NCBI GenBank assembly: GCA_013396755.1
Contig: VWZF01002844.1
Span: forward strand, 2,308,055-2,372,054
Length of the DNA: 64,000 nt
Direction of reading: 5' to 3'
Source: Sclerurus mexicanus
Lineage: Eukaryota; Chordata; Aves; Passeriformes; Furnariidae
The position numbers and the translations under genes are program-made. Under the pieces are notes generated by a model. The model was given only the letters and a program-made list of their open reading frames with translations, did no database searches and was not told the origin of the DNA. Positions 28,401-40,620 of the stretch are shown in pieces (within the stretch, counting starts at the first letter, position 1; each line of letters begins with the position of its first letter).

Positions 28401-31400
28401 CAAAAAGAGACCAGTATGTTAAAAGATGAAAATCACTATTAGAAAATTAACACATGAATCTCATTTAAAAACTGAAGAATTAATAAATCAGTTGGTGATG
28501 CAGTAAAATCAGCCAGCTGAACTACAGGAGGTAGGGACTAAATGCTTGATCAAATTCACTCCTTGAGAGGAAAGGGTAACTTCAGACAAAAAGAAGTTCA
28601 CAGGGAGCACAAAGAATGCTTTTCATACTAAGAAAACTAGACCTTTCTCTATAATAAAACTATATTCTTAGGAAAGGCTTAGGAAGAGCTAAGGAGTTTA
28701 TACTACAAATGTTACTAGGCTGGAAAGGGAAAAAGGGAAGGTGCTAGGAGTATAGAAAGATGTTGGAAGTTATCAGTACTTACTCTTCATTGGTGTTGTT
28801 GCTATAGTTGACATTAAACCTGGCCAAGGGCCAGTGACTGCAAACAAGTTAAGTAAAACACATTAAAGAGTGTAAAGACTGTGGGTATTTCATGCATGTG
28901 TTTACAGTCATGACAGACTGACTTACTCACCTCTCACATATGCCCTGATAAGATTAGGAAGGTCATCTTTGACTGCTGTGATAAGCCTCTTTGCATAACT
29001 GCTTCAAGGCACCAGTTTCTTTTAACCATGTGCTTCGCATACACATTTGTGACCACATCTGATGCCTGAAGCTTGTTCTTAGGCGTATTAGTGCATGGCA
29101 ATATGCACCTCACTATTTTTAGCCCTGTACTCAGAGGGCCACTATTCTAAGCTTTCTTCAATCCTTTCAACTCTTCTTCACAGATGCAGTGTCAAGGCTT
29201 GTGGATAAGTAATGAGCATACCTACCAATGCTGCAGAATTAAGCCTTCAGGGATGTAACAACTGGGAGTTACTGCAAAGCAGCAGCAGTGTAAAACTGAG
29301 GAGGCAATGATGGATGCTCTCAAATTCACTTTGAAGAGCCTGACATTGAAGCTTGTTGGCCAAGGATCAATGTTGTCCTCTCCAATTACATCAAATCTGC
29401 AGTTTCTACTGATCCAGACAACTGAGAGATCAGACAACAGTCTGGGTAATTCAACAAAATGTGCTTTTGAGCTGAATTTCCAAGGAGTAGATCAAGTGAA
29501 GATAATAAGGCTGTGCTGGACCACAATAAATGAGGGTAACCTGTATCATGCACAGCCCTCCAAAGGTTTTTGCTTTAATCTGAATTACCAACCGAGATTT
29601 TAAAACATATCAACTTCTTACTTACCTACCTACCAACCTTTAACCACTGAAAAACCCCAAAAGGGAATCCCTGCTTCAAAGCATAACGCCAAACAGAAAG
29701 TCAGCTTTTGTCTTGGGCCTTCATTTTTGCCTCTTTTAGCTGGAGTTAAATTTAAAACACTCTATCATACATCTATAAAGCAATAATAATCTATCAAGTC
29801 AAAAAACTGCAAACACATATAGGTTTCTGTTGCTAGCCTCTGTTCTATAGGGAAAAAAATTAAGATAACACTGATCCTGCCTTCCATACCGAAGACTGAT
29901 AATGTAGTAATAAGTGAGGTCGACACTCAGATTTTGTCATTTCTGCATCAGAAGCCTCCTGTAATGTTAGCAGATGAACTCCTGAGTAGGTATAACAGAG
30001 CAATGACGCGTTTGCACAACTGCTTGTTTGAAGTTTCCTAATACTTGCAGATAATGTGCCTTAACATTAATGTCATGAAAAGCCACAGCTAGCAACATTC
30101 TAGATTCTTGAAACAGAAATCACATTCATCCTCAGTAGAGAGGAGTTTGGCAACACCAAGTTGCACAGCTGGCATATGATAAAATTCCAGTTCTAAGAAA
30201 TCATTCTGCCTGAAGCAGTATGATCAAAATCCTTTACTTCAAGATCTTGGCCACAGTGCAGTTGAGGGGGAAAGTCTGCTGAAAGCTGTAATACTTCAGT
30301 TATGTGAAGATTCCTGGGCAGCATTAGATACTCTGTTCATTTCCCATGCTAAGCTCCTTACCCTCTTCTTAAAATAAAACTTAGATCCTAATTACCAAGA
30401 AAATACCATAACCGCAGTCATCTTCATTCAAAGTACAGACACCTCTCCTTACCTGTTTACTGCCCCAGGCTGCCCACGGATACTCAGAAGGGAGCGGATG
30501 TTACTTTGCCTAGTGGACACCTCCACGAGCTCCGGCCCTCTGATACGTTCTAGGAATGAGTCAGGCCTTTGGTCTTCATGCTGCAAATGTCTTGTGGCCC
30601 ATGACCTTATAGATAAGACAAATTGTGACAGCCTGCATGAAACAGACATACAAAATTGACTGAACCAGACAAGAACATAACACACCTTAAAACACCCACA
30701 CAAACAGCAGCCCAGGAGGATCTTTCTCCACTTCTCCACCTGCCATGAGATTGAACTTGATGGATTAACTGTGTGAACCCACACAATTTCATAGACCACC
30801 TTTCACAGGGATCAGGAAAATATCTCACACATTAGTTCCTAGTCCACTGTATCAGCACTGCAGGAGCAACAGAATTTTCTTGTCAAGTGAGGGCCTTTAC
30901 ATCTCAAAATGAGATACTCAGTGCAGATGCAGTTGTTTTATGTACTTGAGAATTTGCATTCAAGAGTGATGTCATGTTACCATATTTAAATTGCTAAGCA
31001 TTTATGTTTTCATCAGAAGCATTTATGTTTTCATCAGAAGCTTCCTTGTATGTTCAGAGCATGTGTAACTGTAGCTAGGCACACATGTAATTCAAACTAT
31101 CCTGAAAAAGGGTAAAGAACAATATAAACTAAAATTAAAAAGGAAGTTCTCATTATGAGTTTATATATTCACTTGCTTTAAGTTTGCACAAAACGCCCAC
31201 CTTTTAAACACTTTTCAATTAAACCAAACTTCTTTGCAGACTTTGTAATCTACACATGGTAGCGTAACTATCTGACAGCCAAACAGGGAAATACAAGTTT
31301 ATTTTCCACCATCCAAAAGGCTTAAGTGCAAACAAGACTCTTTAGAAGACCCTAGTTTTATAATATTTTTTAAATTTGCTCTGTGAAATACATTATGCTT

Positions 31401-34400
31401 AAACTGCGTATAGTCTGTATTGTGTGTAATCATGGGACCCGAAGGCAGTCTCAGATAGAAATCTTTAAAGCGGGCGAAGTTTTTGAAAGTTTTTGAAGCT
31501 CCACTTCAGGTTTATGTTTCAGTCCTGGTAATACAAACAGCTTAAGCCAATGGTTGACTTAATTTTGCTGACTAAGGTTCCAAATCCATTATAAACATAA
31601 CTGCATTTTTAAAAAAAAGAGAGAAACTCTTGCACTCACAACACATCCCTTGTCAGAGCCATCCACCAAAGGGGAACAATCATTATGTTTTATTGGATAG
31701 GAAAGTAACATTGCATCAGCCATCAGCCAGAATGAAACACTTACCCATTTACTTCACATTTTGGACTCACTTCATGCATTTCCCCCATATTCAATATATT
31801 TTCAGATCCAATTATGCAAAAATAATTATTTTTTTTATATTTGACAAATTTTTGTGGGCTTCTTCAGCATCTCTCAGATTCTTTTATTAGCAGTAAGTGA
31901 TGAGTTCAGAAATGGGGTCAAATGCAATCTCTGTTGTGTCTTATAGACTTTTTTCCACTGGACTCCATCTACTTTCTTTGGAAAGCGATGTCTCTTCCTT
32001 CTTTGCCTCCAAATTGTAAGCGGTCTCTTTCAACAAATTGAATACTGGAAGTTCTGTTAGTTAGCATGTTACCTTGCCATTGCTCCCCTGCCCGTGAATG
32101 AGCTCGTCTGAGATTCAGATACGTGTCCTCCCTCCACAGAAATGACTCCCTGCAGTTCTGAAGACACATCCTCACACAGTGACTGGGTTCTGCAAAAGCA
32201 ATTTTAGTTTTTAAGAATTCCATACAGCCCTCAGCAGGTTTTCCCCCATCTGCTTCTTTCTACTGCTACATCAGGAAACAGGACAGCAAATTGTCCTCTT
32301 CCTAGTAAGATAGCCTATGTTTGATAACCACAGAGCTAAGCCTGGGTTCCTACTTTTCTGGAGCCATCCAATGTGAATTAAAGTCAGTGGAAGCTCTGCC
32401 ATACGCTCCAGCAAGCTCAGAAACCAAAGACTATATATCCATATTTAAAACATCGGCATTTGAGAAGAAGAGATAAATATCTAGGCTCCTCTTCCAGTAA
32501 TGGAGTTTTAAAATTTACTTCACTGGAACCTGAATTTTATGAGGGTTCACTCTGATTTTTTTATAGTACTCCTAGGGTTTTTTCTGTGTTTTTCAGACTT
32601 TACTATTCACTTTTCCAAGATTTTGTCACATCCATTCAGGATCACTTTTTCCCCCCTTTGTAATGCAAACAAGAACTATCACGTGCGTTTGTTAATCTGT
32701 ACTGCCAGGAAAATACTGACTATAATGACACTTGCAGCATCTTCCTAAGAACAGGCAGCAGCATTTCAATGCCCACAAAAGGATAATTTGCAGCTCAGTT
32801 TTGCGGGATGCACTCACAGCTGAGAAACTGACAGAGAATTAAAACTTCATTATTTCTACACAAAGAACAATGCTAAAATAGATCCTGGAAGCCCCGGGAT
32901 TCTCAACTCGTTAACTGTTTTCTACTTCACTTTTAATTACAAAACACCAGTAGACATTGCTTAGTATAGAAAAACTTTTATAACCTAGTTTATGTTGGTG
33001 CTGAGAATGTTATGGATGCCAAAGTTAACATGGCTTCTAGGGGACAATGAATGAACTCATGGAACAGAAATTCATTACGGAATACCAGATACACAGAGCC
33101 TGCATTCCTTTCAAGAAGTCTCCCCAGCTGGATGCTGGGAGAGCAGTAGAGTTTGCCCACCTCTTTTGCTATTGCCTAGAGCAGCTGCCTACAGACCTGC
33201 TGGAGAAAGGATACTGGACTAGTCAGTCTTTTAGACTGCAGTACCATGGCTGGTTTTAAGTACTTCCATTCCTCTCTGAAGACAAATACACGTTTTGTGT
33301 GATCTTGGCAATAAATTCTAATATTGGTGCTGGGCAGTGCCTAATAAGTATCTAAGTTGCCATTATAGTCAATGGCCATCTTAGGGCTTGATTCAGCTGC
33401 CTCAACACAGGAGTCTAGTACCGTTTGGAATACCTCAAAATACTTTTTCAGACCTCTCCAGAGCACACAGGTCACTCCTCACATCCACTAGCACCAGCTA
33501 AACACTTCAAATACCCTATAGTATCTCAAATAGCATTAGATGCCTATTTCAGGCTACTAAATTCCTCTCTCCTAATCAATAGAGCCAAACGAGCCTCAAG
33601 AGTTATTCAGCTTCAGGGTAAGCTGAACAGTTCCCCAGGTGCTGCTGGCTGTGAGTACTGACTACACCTCCACTCATGACAGCAGGAACACAGAGACCTA
33701 CTCACACAAAGACACCGAAATCCAGAGGTCTCCAGGGTGCAGCTGAATCCTACTTTCAACTTTCAGATAGCCAACCTGTGTCTATAATCTAATGTGCTGC
33801 CTCTGCTATTTGAGCTGTTTCTCTCCAGGGGCTGGATTTTAAAAATGAAGATTCATTTGTTACTTTTTGTTCTAACAAAAGGAACCAACCTCATAACACG
33901 CTACAGAGCAAGAATATGGGTCCACGAATCACTTCAGCATAAATGAGAACGACAGCTTCAAGATCAGGAGCAGTTTTCTGTTAACTGCTGCAGTGAATGC
34001 TTTTTCTTAATAATACATTATTTCAAAGCAGAAAATCACTTAAGCACATCCTTAGCATTAAGCATAAATTTAACACCCGCTGGCTTTAATGAGAACCAAG
34101 CAATGTGTTTAATTGCTTTGTTGAACTATAGCCAACAGGACCTGGAGGAAGACAAAGCCAAAGAAGAAATGCTACTACTCTACAAAACTTGGTGGTTTTT
34201 TCCCAATGTCTGTAGTTGTATATTTTGCTATAAAATATTTCTCTAAAATTCTCAATGGGACCTATTTTTTTGGTACAGACATATTATAAAACAAAGCTGA
34301 ACTAAAACCAATGTGTATCAAGGTTCTTTGAGTGGTATTGCAAAGGTATGGTATATACTTACTAGCAATCACTTCAGCAATCCCAAGCCCCCAAATATGA

Positions 34401-35947
34401 GATCTCTTTTAAAGAGTAATATTGTATCTTTTTATCTCTTTTTTATCTTCTTGTATTTTATTTTTATATCTTTATCTTTTTTTTATATTTTTAAAATCTT
34501 TTTATCTTTGATCATATATGAACTCCTGTAATTAATGCTGATAGCAGCAAACTTCTTTTAAATAAATGCTCCTTCAAGACCATCATGATGATGATACAAG
34601 TGCAGTTCTTATTTCACTCCTTCTATCTGTCAAAAGCAAGTTATTGCCTCCGAAATTGCAGATGACCAACAAGATTTAATTCTACTCTTAAACCTTTATG
34701 ACCCCACCCTCACATCCCCACCAGGAATTCCATTCTGTGAGCTGCCAATCACTGGTATCCTCTGCAAATAGGATATTTAGAAAAAGGGAAGGAAGAAGCT
34801 AATTTCCACCTGTGTTTTCCCAGTTTTTGAGATATCACTGTAAGCAGAGACAAAGGGACACGGCTCTTCCAAATCTCCCTACGGAGACCATGGGGTAGTA
34901 TAACTAAGTCAGGCAACCCATACTGTGCAGAATAGAAGCATCTCTGTTTTCACTAGGGGAGGTACACCTACATGACAGAAAATATCACGTAAGCAAAGCA
35001 AAAAGCAAAAAAGGACCAATTCAAACAGGTCAGGAATCACATCCATACTCGACACTAGGGGCATGCAATTCAAACATCCTCATAAAGCAGGCAGTCCTAT
35101 CAGCCCAGCAGGAGTTTGAGTGCTCCAGTCTGGGTACACCTTTGAACAGCAAGAAACAGTCTGACAAGGTCCACACAGAGGAGGTGGTTGACCATAAAAA
35201 GCCAAAAAAGCAGAACACTTTTTCCAGCCTGGACAGACACTGTGAATCATCAGACACCTTCCTGCAGGGTCAGCAGGGTTTGCCCAGTCTGGAGAAATGG
35301 CACATTTTAAACAGCCACTTAAAAACTATTAAACCAGGGAAAGGCAAATGTAAAGAAACTGTTACATTTCTTCTGTACAGTGAGGGACTCTGAAAATTCA
35401 GTACAAAAATGTTGATATTCTTTATACACTACAAATGTTCCCTATGACAGGAATTGGGCAGTTTGCAGAGGCTACTTTAAAAAAAAAATTCTGAAGACTT
35501 TTCACTGGTGCTGAAAGGATCTTTTTTTTTCACCAAATCCCACACAATCTGTTGGAAGCACAGACTCCGCTATTTGTGTGGTGACTTGAGAAAGAGGTTT
35601 CTCCTTAATGAGTTGGTGTAATTCCCACTGATGTGAAAATGGGCTTTTTTCCTGAGCCACGACAACCTCCCCATGTCTGTCTCTTCTGTGCTTTGGATAC
35701 ACATTGTGAAGTCAGTTAAGTGCACTGGGCCAACAATACCATGACACAACATTCCCATAACTCTGCTTCCTATTCCTGGTGCTACAGGAGTTCCACAAAT
35801 TACGTAGCAATCCGTTCTCCTGACTCTGATGAAAGGAATATGTTACCTGATATAGCCATTTTCAATCCTTTCGATATCTTCATCAGTAGGTCTGACAGAC
35901 AGTCTGTGCATACCAGGGTAGGAGTGCTGGGTGTTGATTTTTGCCAT
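18052..35947 (-). CDS. CNGA3: CNGA3 cone cyclic-nucleotide-gated channel alpha-3, complete spliced CDS (723 aa)
   Basis: The join in transcript order is 35947-35847, 32189-32073, 30632-30453, 28837-28784, 24938-24843, 23258-23151, 22301-22195, 19460-18052. It totals 2172 bp and 723 codons plus stop, with all junctions GT-AG and in frame. The product is the principal cation-channel subunit of cone outer segments, opened by cGMP and closed in light. Order in the protein: a variable N-terminus beginning MAKINTQ; a Lys/Glu-rich tract at residues 151-183; S1 at about 201-218; S2 at 229-250; an Arg-containing S4 (RFNRLLRIARLFEFFDR) at 304-320; the pore filter TIGETPPP at 395-402; a C-linker; a cyclic-nucleotide-binding domain at about 510-630 with GEIS 578-581 and NRRTAN 592-597; and a C-terminal leucine zipper at about 656-700. 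The tail EEKGRQILMKDNLIDEE fits CNGA3 better than rod CNGA1. It is slightly longer than human CNGA3 (694 aa), mostly because of the Lys/Glu tract. Confidence 0.95.
22195..22301 (-). CDS. CNGA3: CNGA3 coding exon 7 (S2 region)
   Basis: The acceptor is TTTCTTTAG and the donor ACAG|GTCAGT. It is 107 bp, entering in phase 2 and leaving in phase 1. It encodes ACFDELQMDHLTLWLFLDY and then CSDIVYVFDMFVRFRTG, residues 220-254, which contain the start of S2. It matches the family motif ACFDELQ directly after the S1 exon. Confidence 0.96.
23151..23258 (-). CDS. CNGA3: CNGA3 coding exon 6 (S1)
   Basis: The acceptor is TTCATTTCCAG and the donor TGCAG|GTATGG. It is 108 bp, phase 2 to 2. It encodes PKKEVFVMDPSSNLYYNW and then LTIIAAPVFYNWCMLVC, which is the conserved DPSSNLYY segment and the first membrane helix (S1). 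The open frame continues upstream into intron, but the conserved block and acceptor fix the boundary. Confidence 0.96.
24843..24938 (-). CDS. CNGA3: CNGA3 coding exon 5: Lys/Glu-rich cytoplasmic tract
   Basis: The acceptor is TGTTGCACAG and the donor GA|GTAAGT. It is 96 bp, phase 2 to 2. The 33 residues (151-183, including split codons) are only Lys, Glu, Asp and one Val: KKEEKKEV and then repeats of EEKK and DDKK. It lies just before S1 in the cytosol. Human CNGA3 has only a short version, while CNGA1 proteins carry a similar long tract. The + strand is nearly pure pyrimidine here, so all - strand frames stay open. The frame was chosen from phase agreement with both neighbours. Confidence 0.9.
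25842..25865. repeat. 12-bp perfect tandem duplication in CNGA3 intron
   Basis: The unit TTTTGCCTAGAC occurs twice back to back with no mismatch. This is likely recent replication slippage. No function is inferred. Confidence 0.9.
28784..28837 (-). CDS. CNGA3: CNGA3 coding exon 4 (54 bp, probable cassette)
   Basis: The acceptor is TTGTTTGCAG and the donor GAAGA|GTAAGT. It is only 54 bp, phase 2 to 2, and so adds or removes exactly 18 residues. It encodes HWPLARFNVNYSNNTNE, matching the human segment AWPLAKCNTNTSNNTEE. Human CNGA3 isoforms of 694 and 676 residues differ by 18 residues, so this exon is probably the same optional cassette. It contains an Asn-rich stretch with no known catalytic role. 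Confidence 0.93.
30453..30632 (-). CDS. CNGA3: CNGA3 coding exon 3 (N-terminal cytoplasmic domain)
   Basis: The acceptor is CTGTTTCATGCAG and the donor AACAG|GTAAGG. It is 180 bp, phase 2 to 2. It encodes LSQFVLSIRSWATRHLQHED and then QRPDSFLERIRGPELVEVS, corresponding to human [20 protein letters not shown]. By homology, the basic, hydrophobic helix here is the candidate calmodulin-binding type segment of CNG N-termini. Confidence 0.95.
30996..31037. repeat. 21-bp perfect tandem duplication in CNGA3 intron
   Basis: Two identical adjacent 21-bp units begin AAGCATTTATG and end TTTTCATCAG, followed by four bases of a third. Perfect identity suggests a recent duplication. It lies in the intron between coding exons 2 and 3. 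Confidence 0.92.
32073..32189 (-). CDS. CNGA3: CNGA3 coding exon 2 (N-terminus)
   Basis: The acceptor is TTGCTTTTGCAG and the donor GCAAG|GTAACA. It is 117 bp, phase 2 to 2. It encodes TQSLCEDVSSELQGVISVEG and ends SSFTGRGAMA. The end aligns with human GSFTGQGIAR and the start with EETSSVLQPGI. A longer ORF in another frame covers this place, so the exon is easily missed. Phase agreement with exons 1 and 3 supports it. Confidence 0.88.
34428..34510. repeat. T-rich low-complexity tract
   Basis: A run of TTTTTATCTT-like units makes this stretch almost entirely T, A and C on the + strand. It lies in the CNGA3 intron between coding exons 1 and 2. On the gene's own strand it is A-rich, so it is not a splice polypyrimidine tract. 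Confidence 0.8.
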
Positions 35948-35978
35948 TTTGCTTTACATATCAACATCTAAATGACAG
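35847..35978 (-). CDS. CNGA3: CNGA3 coding exon 1 with start codon and 31-nt 5'UTR
   Basis: The acceptor CCCCATTTCAG sits at 35979-35989 on the - strand, then 31 noncoding bases, then ATG at 35947-35945 in the context AAAATGG. It encodes MAKINTQHSYPGMHRLSV and continues to IERIENGYI before donor AG|GTAACA at 35846. The first seven residues are identical to human CNGA3, which fixes the start. An acceptor upstream of the ATG shows that at least one noncoding exon precedes it. Confidence 0.92.
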
Positions 35979-38529
35979 CTGAAATGGGGAAAAAAATTAT
36001 GAAGACTGCAAAAGAGAGCAAAAAGCCATTTCAACCATTTGAATAATAGCAAATGATAAATTTGCCCACACATAGGACACGTTTCTTGATTTATTTGCAC
36101 TAGACAGAGAAAAAAGTGATAGTAAAAGTGCACCAAAGAAGATTCATCATGATCAAATAAAAGAGTTACATGACACCATATTCTTTTTAGACTCTGGGCT
36201 TTATGGATACCTACACTGTCATACCTATTATCCATAGTAAAATTGCGTATAAAATCTCAGTAAAAGAAAGTTACAGTTAGAAAGTAAACAAAAATATCTA
36301 GGCAATATATGAGCTAGGACAACCCACTCCACTTTACATTGATTCCCTTGTGCTAATTTTATCTATTTTATTATTAAACTGTTTATTCCAAAAATGCATA
36401 TTAACCCAGCAGATAATTCATGAAATTTATCCCTCAACTTAATATATGCCATGCAATAATTCTATATTATTAAAACTCTGCACTAAACACCTTCTCAGGT
36501 TTTTTATTATACTGATTCAAGAAATCTCTGTGAAGGTATTTAGCAGCTCATCTCCTACAAGTGTTAGGAAATTGATCTGAATTCCTTTCCAGATTTGACC
36601 TTCAAAGCCTTTCCAAATTCATATCATATCTATCACTTGCAAAACAAGTTTTAAGACTCAAGACAAGTGTCTTACAAATGAGGGAATAAAAGGCTTTCAG
36701 TGAAGCTCTGAATTTTAAAAAAAGTAAAATTTAAGTTTTGAAACTCCCTTCAGGAACCCTTTTTGTTTGATATGACTAGAATGAAATCCTCTCGAGATCA
36801 ATCAACTCCCTCAGGTCATCTACTGTCCCTTTTTCACCTGTAATCCTCTGTCTCACTGACCACACAACACCCACCTTTAAGAACAAACGAAACAGATCTT
36901 TCAGAAACTAACTTTCTGTCCTGAATGGTTCAAGAAGCAAAGCTCATAACCCATGATTAGAACTATATTATGTATCCACTTTCTTAAAAACCAGATATCC
37001 AACTTACCCTCCATCAACTCCCAGACAACTAAAGGAAATCATATAAAACTTTTATTAAAATTAATAAGTAAATTCCAAAATATAAACTAGGTTATTTTTT
37101 TAAACCAGAAATAATAAAGTGAGTCTAGAAATAGCCCTTGGGTATCATTTAACACCTGAAATTTTGATCAGTATTTCCCATTGTTAATTTTGCCTCAGTG
37201 TAAGTCAGTAAATGTCAAACTGTGACTCACCTTAAACTGAGCCCTTTTCACACTGGTTAACTGAAGTTTTACGGGGGGAAAATGGGCATTTTTATAACAC
37301 ATTAATATTAAAAAACATTAGTTTTTTCAACCCACTCTCAGACTGGAATCTTCACTCACAAGAATTAATTTCTAAAGTGCAGATGATTTATGCTAAAAAC
37401 ATAACTCAAGGTTTTAAAAGCTTGATGGTGGGAAAAGAAAAATTATTCGTAAGATTAGGAACAAAGCATTAAACTTTTTTCTAAAGATGTACTTTTAGCA
37501 CAAAGTTAGTACTGAGTTAAGACCTTGACTAGTTCTGCCACCCAACAGAACAGTAACACTCATCAGTTCTGGTGATTCACAATCAGATCAATGTTCAACT
37601 CCAGCAGTTCTTAAACAAGGCTCACCTGGTTAATAATAGCCAACAAAACAAATAACTCTGTTCAAATAATAAAACTGTTGAAACAATAAAAGCATAAGCT
37701 AATAAAACCCCTCTGAAGTCTGAGGATCATATAAATAATTTGCTACTAACAACATGTATTCTCTCACTGAGAGGACACGTTGCTTCTGACTCCGGAGATT
37801 AGTGACCAATGCCCTTCTATATCTCAAATGCTGTAGGTGTGACATGGATTTCCAGACCTGGAATTTGTGCATCAGTTTCTGAAAGTTTGATTAAAAGACA
37901 TTAAGTATAGTATTTCTTTAAACTTAAAACTGAAATGGCTTCTCCAGATGTTACTAATCTCCTGAAATTAGATATTACTAGTCTGAAATTAAACATTATT
38001 AATAGATCCTGGAATTAGATACTCCAAATCTCCTCGAAAGGCTTGAGTATGCCAATGGAGCAATGAATACAGGAAGCAGTTGTATACCTTATTTAGACTT
38101 CCAAAAACTGTGCCACTAAAGAAACCGAATAGGTCATAGGATATGAAGCCAAACACTATTTTGAATTAAAATGAGAAGACAGAAAGAACAGGATTAAACA
38201 GTCACCTTCATGACTGCCAAAGTTTAAGAAGGTATTCCTCAGGGCTCCACAGGAAAACCTGTCATTAACGATGCTGACAAAGAGAAGGAGTGGTTATACA
38301 AGATCTCAGGATGGCAAAAAATACTACAAGCAGGACAAACAGAAGGAGTGCAGAGAACTTCAGGGTGATCCGCATCAACTACATCAATTTCTCAATTTGA
38401 TGACAAGTGATGTGCCACACAGGCAAATGGGAATCAATGAATACAGGTGAAAAGCATGTAAAACTTGTAAACTACTGCCTTACATACTTCTAAACGAGCC
38501 ACAGGCTCTCAAGAGAGTACTGAAAGGAG

Positions 38530-38748
38530 AGTAGATTTAGATTAAATCTTAGGAAGAAACGATGGTGGTGAAACACTGGAACAGGGTGCCCAGAGAAGCT
38601 GTTGGTGCCGCATCCCTAGAAGTGTTCAAGGTCAGGGTGGATGGTGCTTGGAGCAACCTGGTCTAGTGGAAGGTTCCTGCCCACAGCAGCAAAGTCGGAA
38701 CTACATGGTCCTTAAGGTCCCTCCCACTCCAAACCATCCTATGAACAT
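38530..38748 (+). mobile_element. CR1 LINE 3' fragment
   Basis: The sequence shows the typical CR1 3' region on the + strand: AACAGGGTGCCCAGAGAAGC, then CTAGAAGTGTTCAAGG, TTGGAGCAACCTGGTCTAG and AAGGTCCCTCCCACTCCAAA. The terminal ATTCTATG repeats have decayed. It is 5'-truncated, as most CR1 copies are. Confidence 0.9.
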
Positions 38749-39671
38749 AAGACATATGCACAGCTCGGTGACACCCTGCTCAGTGCAGGGCAGGCTTGCT
38801 GACACAATATATATGTGGAAAGTGTTAATGACACAAAGAACACTAAAACTGTTCCACAAAACAAAAGTGCAGACTTATCTGGAACACTATTAGTCCTTCT
38901 CTTAAAGAAAAGAAAGACAAAGCAGAATAAAAGCATGGTAAGAATAATTACGGACATAGAGAAGGGAAAGAAAAATGGTATTGCTCACCTTAGAAAGATG
39001 AAGAATAAAATAAAAACATGTAGGTAAAATTGGAGCTCATTTCAGAACCATTACAATAATTTCAGCTGTAAAATTGTGATCTGAACTCTTATTCTTGACT
39101 ATACCAGAGGAAAGGAGTGGGGAAACATTTCACAGAAACACAACTCTACTATTAAGCAATAAGATACACTAATGCAATTTTGGAAGGAGGTAGGGACAGT
39201 GGATGAAGGTGTGTTGTGTGTGCCCAACTGTAGTAGAGAGAGACCGAACACAGGACTGAGAGAAATAAATAAGACAGCAATTTGGGTACAGTGCAAGTGG
39301 TGAGACCTCCTGTAGCAACATGGTTTGGCACTGCATAAAGCCCATAAAATTCTGACAAATTACTGGCCATCTGATAAAGGAGAAATACTTGTTCCTTCTA
39401 TGCCTCCAAGAATCCTAATGATAAATGTGTTCAGTAGCCTAGGGAGGAGACCAGCACTTCAACATTGGATCCAAAATCTGGCAAGCAACTTACTATGGAG
39501 CAGCTTAACATGAGCTATCAGGAGGAGGCAGCAGGAAAGTCCTGAAGAGCCTTTTGCAGAGACAGCTCCCACTGGCTGGGGTCTGCAATCCCCAAACTGC
39601 CACTAAACACTGGTTCTTACAAGGCAGTTTTAAGGAGTGAGCAGAGCCCAGCTTTGTATTTAAAAACACAG

Positions 39672-40620
39672 TTGTTAGGGTAGTGTGGTGGGTCGGCTTT
39701 GTATGGCTGAAGATGCTCACCCAGCTGCTCTCTCACTCCCTCTCCTCAGCGGTCCAGCAGGAGAAAGTAGAATGAGAAAGCTCATGGGTCAAGAAAAAGG
39801 ACAGGAAGGCCACTTACCAATTATCATCACAGGCAAAACAGGCTCAAATTGAGGAAAATTCAATTCATGTATTGCAAATTAAAATAGAGTTGGATGGTGA
39901 GAAACAAAAACACCTCTACCCCTCATTTTTTCGCCAGATTCAACTTCACCCCGACATTCCCAGCTCCTCCACCTTCTCCATGCTCCCCAGCAGCACACTG
40001 GATGGGGATTGGAGGACTGCAGCCAGTCCATAATGCTTCCTCACTGCTGCTCCTTCCTCCTCACACCATCCCTGCTCCAAGTGTGGGTCCTTGCTATAGG
40101 GTGGAGGCTTTCACACACTGCTCCGCTTTGGGTCCGCTCCAGAGCTGCAGTCCTGCAGGATAAACCTGCTGCAGAGTGGGTCCTCCAGGGGCCGCAGTTC
40201 CTGGCAGGAGAACCTGTTCACCCACGGACTCCTCTTCACTGGGTGCAGTTTCCTTCAGAAGATAGCTACTGGCTCCTCCATATGGTCATCCACGGTGGAG
40301 GGAGGTCTGCTCCAGCACGGCTCCCTCCATGGGCTGCAGGGGACTCCCTGCTCCAGTGCCTAGAACAACTCCACTGCTCTTTCTTCTCTCATCTTGGCAC
40401 CTGCAGAACTGTTTTTCACCCTTTTTTCCCTCTCCCTCATTCCCCACACACTGCCTTTGTGGCATTGTACTTGTTCTTGAGTGCTTTTTCCGCAAAGTGC
40501 CACCACTTTGGCTGCAGGGGATCAGCTGGAGCCATGGGTGTCCAGCACAGGCAGCCCCTGGGGGCCTGCACCCACCACACACTGCCTTTTGTAAAATCTC
40601 TCTTTTCTGGGAACTACACT
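39672..40620 (+). mobile_element. avian endogenous-retrovirus LTR (solo, diverged)
   Basis: It begins near GTGTGGTGGGTCGGC and runs through a purine-rich block around 39750-39800 with the GGTCAAGAAAAAGGACAGG type motif. A minisatellite-like middle follows, with repeated CTGCTCCA...GGGCTGCAGGGG units, and then a pyrimidine-rich 3' part with a CCACCACTTTGGCTGC stretch. I recognise this as an LTR common in bird genomes, but the exact family name is not certain. No gag, pol or env coding sequence adjoins it, so it is a solo LTR. Exact ends are approximate. Confidence 0.7.

Larger units (their letters stand above)
19461..35846 (-). other. CNGA3: CNGA3 introns between coding exons
   Basis: The intervening introns are 19461-22194, 22302-23150, 23259-24842, 24939-28783, 28838-30452, 30633-32072 and 32190-35846. 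Apart from small duplications (25842-25865 and 30996-31037), a CATGA-type pentamer run near 21618-21640 and a T-rich tract at 34428-34510, I see no interspersed repeat or second gene in them. ORFs here are short and unrecognised. Confidence 0.8.

Noticed and set aside
31969..32223. 84-codon - strand ORF
   Set aside because: It overlaps CNGA3 coding exon 2 in a different frame. The true frame gives the conserved SSFTGRGAMA end and fits the exon phases.
18052..35947. Rod channel CNGA1 as the identity of the channel gene
   Set aside because: The N-terminus MAKINTQ, the SSFTGRG and WPLARFN segments and the tail LIDEEAAKAGADPKDLEEK match CNGA3, not CNGA1, despite the CNGA1-like Lys/Glu tract.
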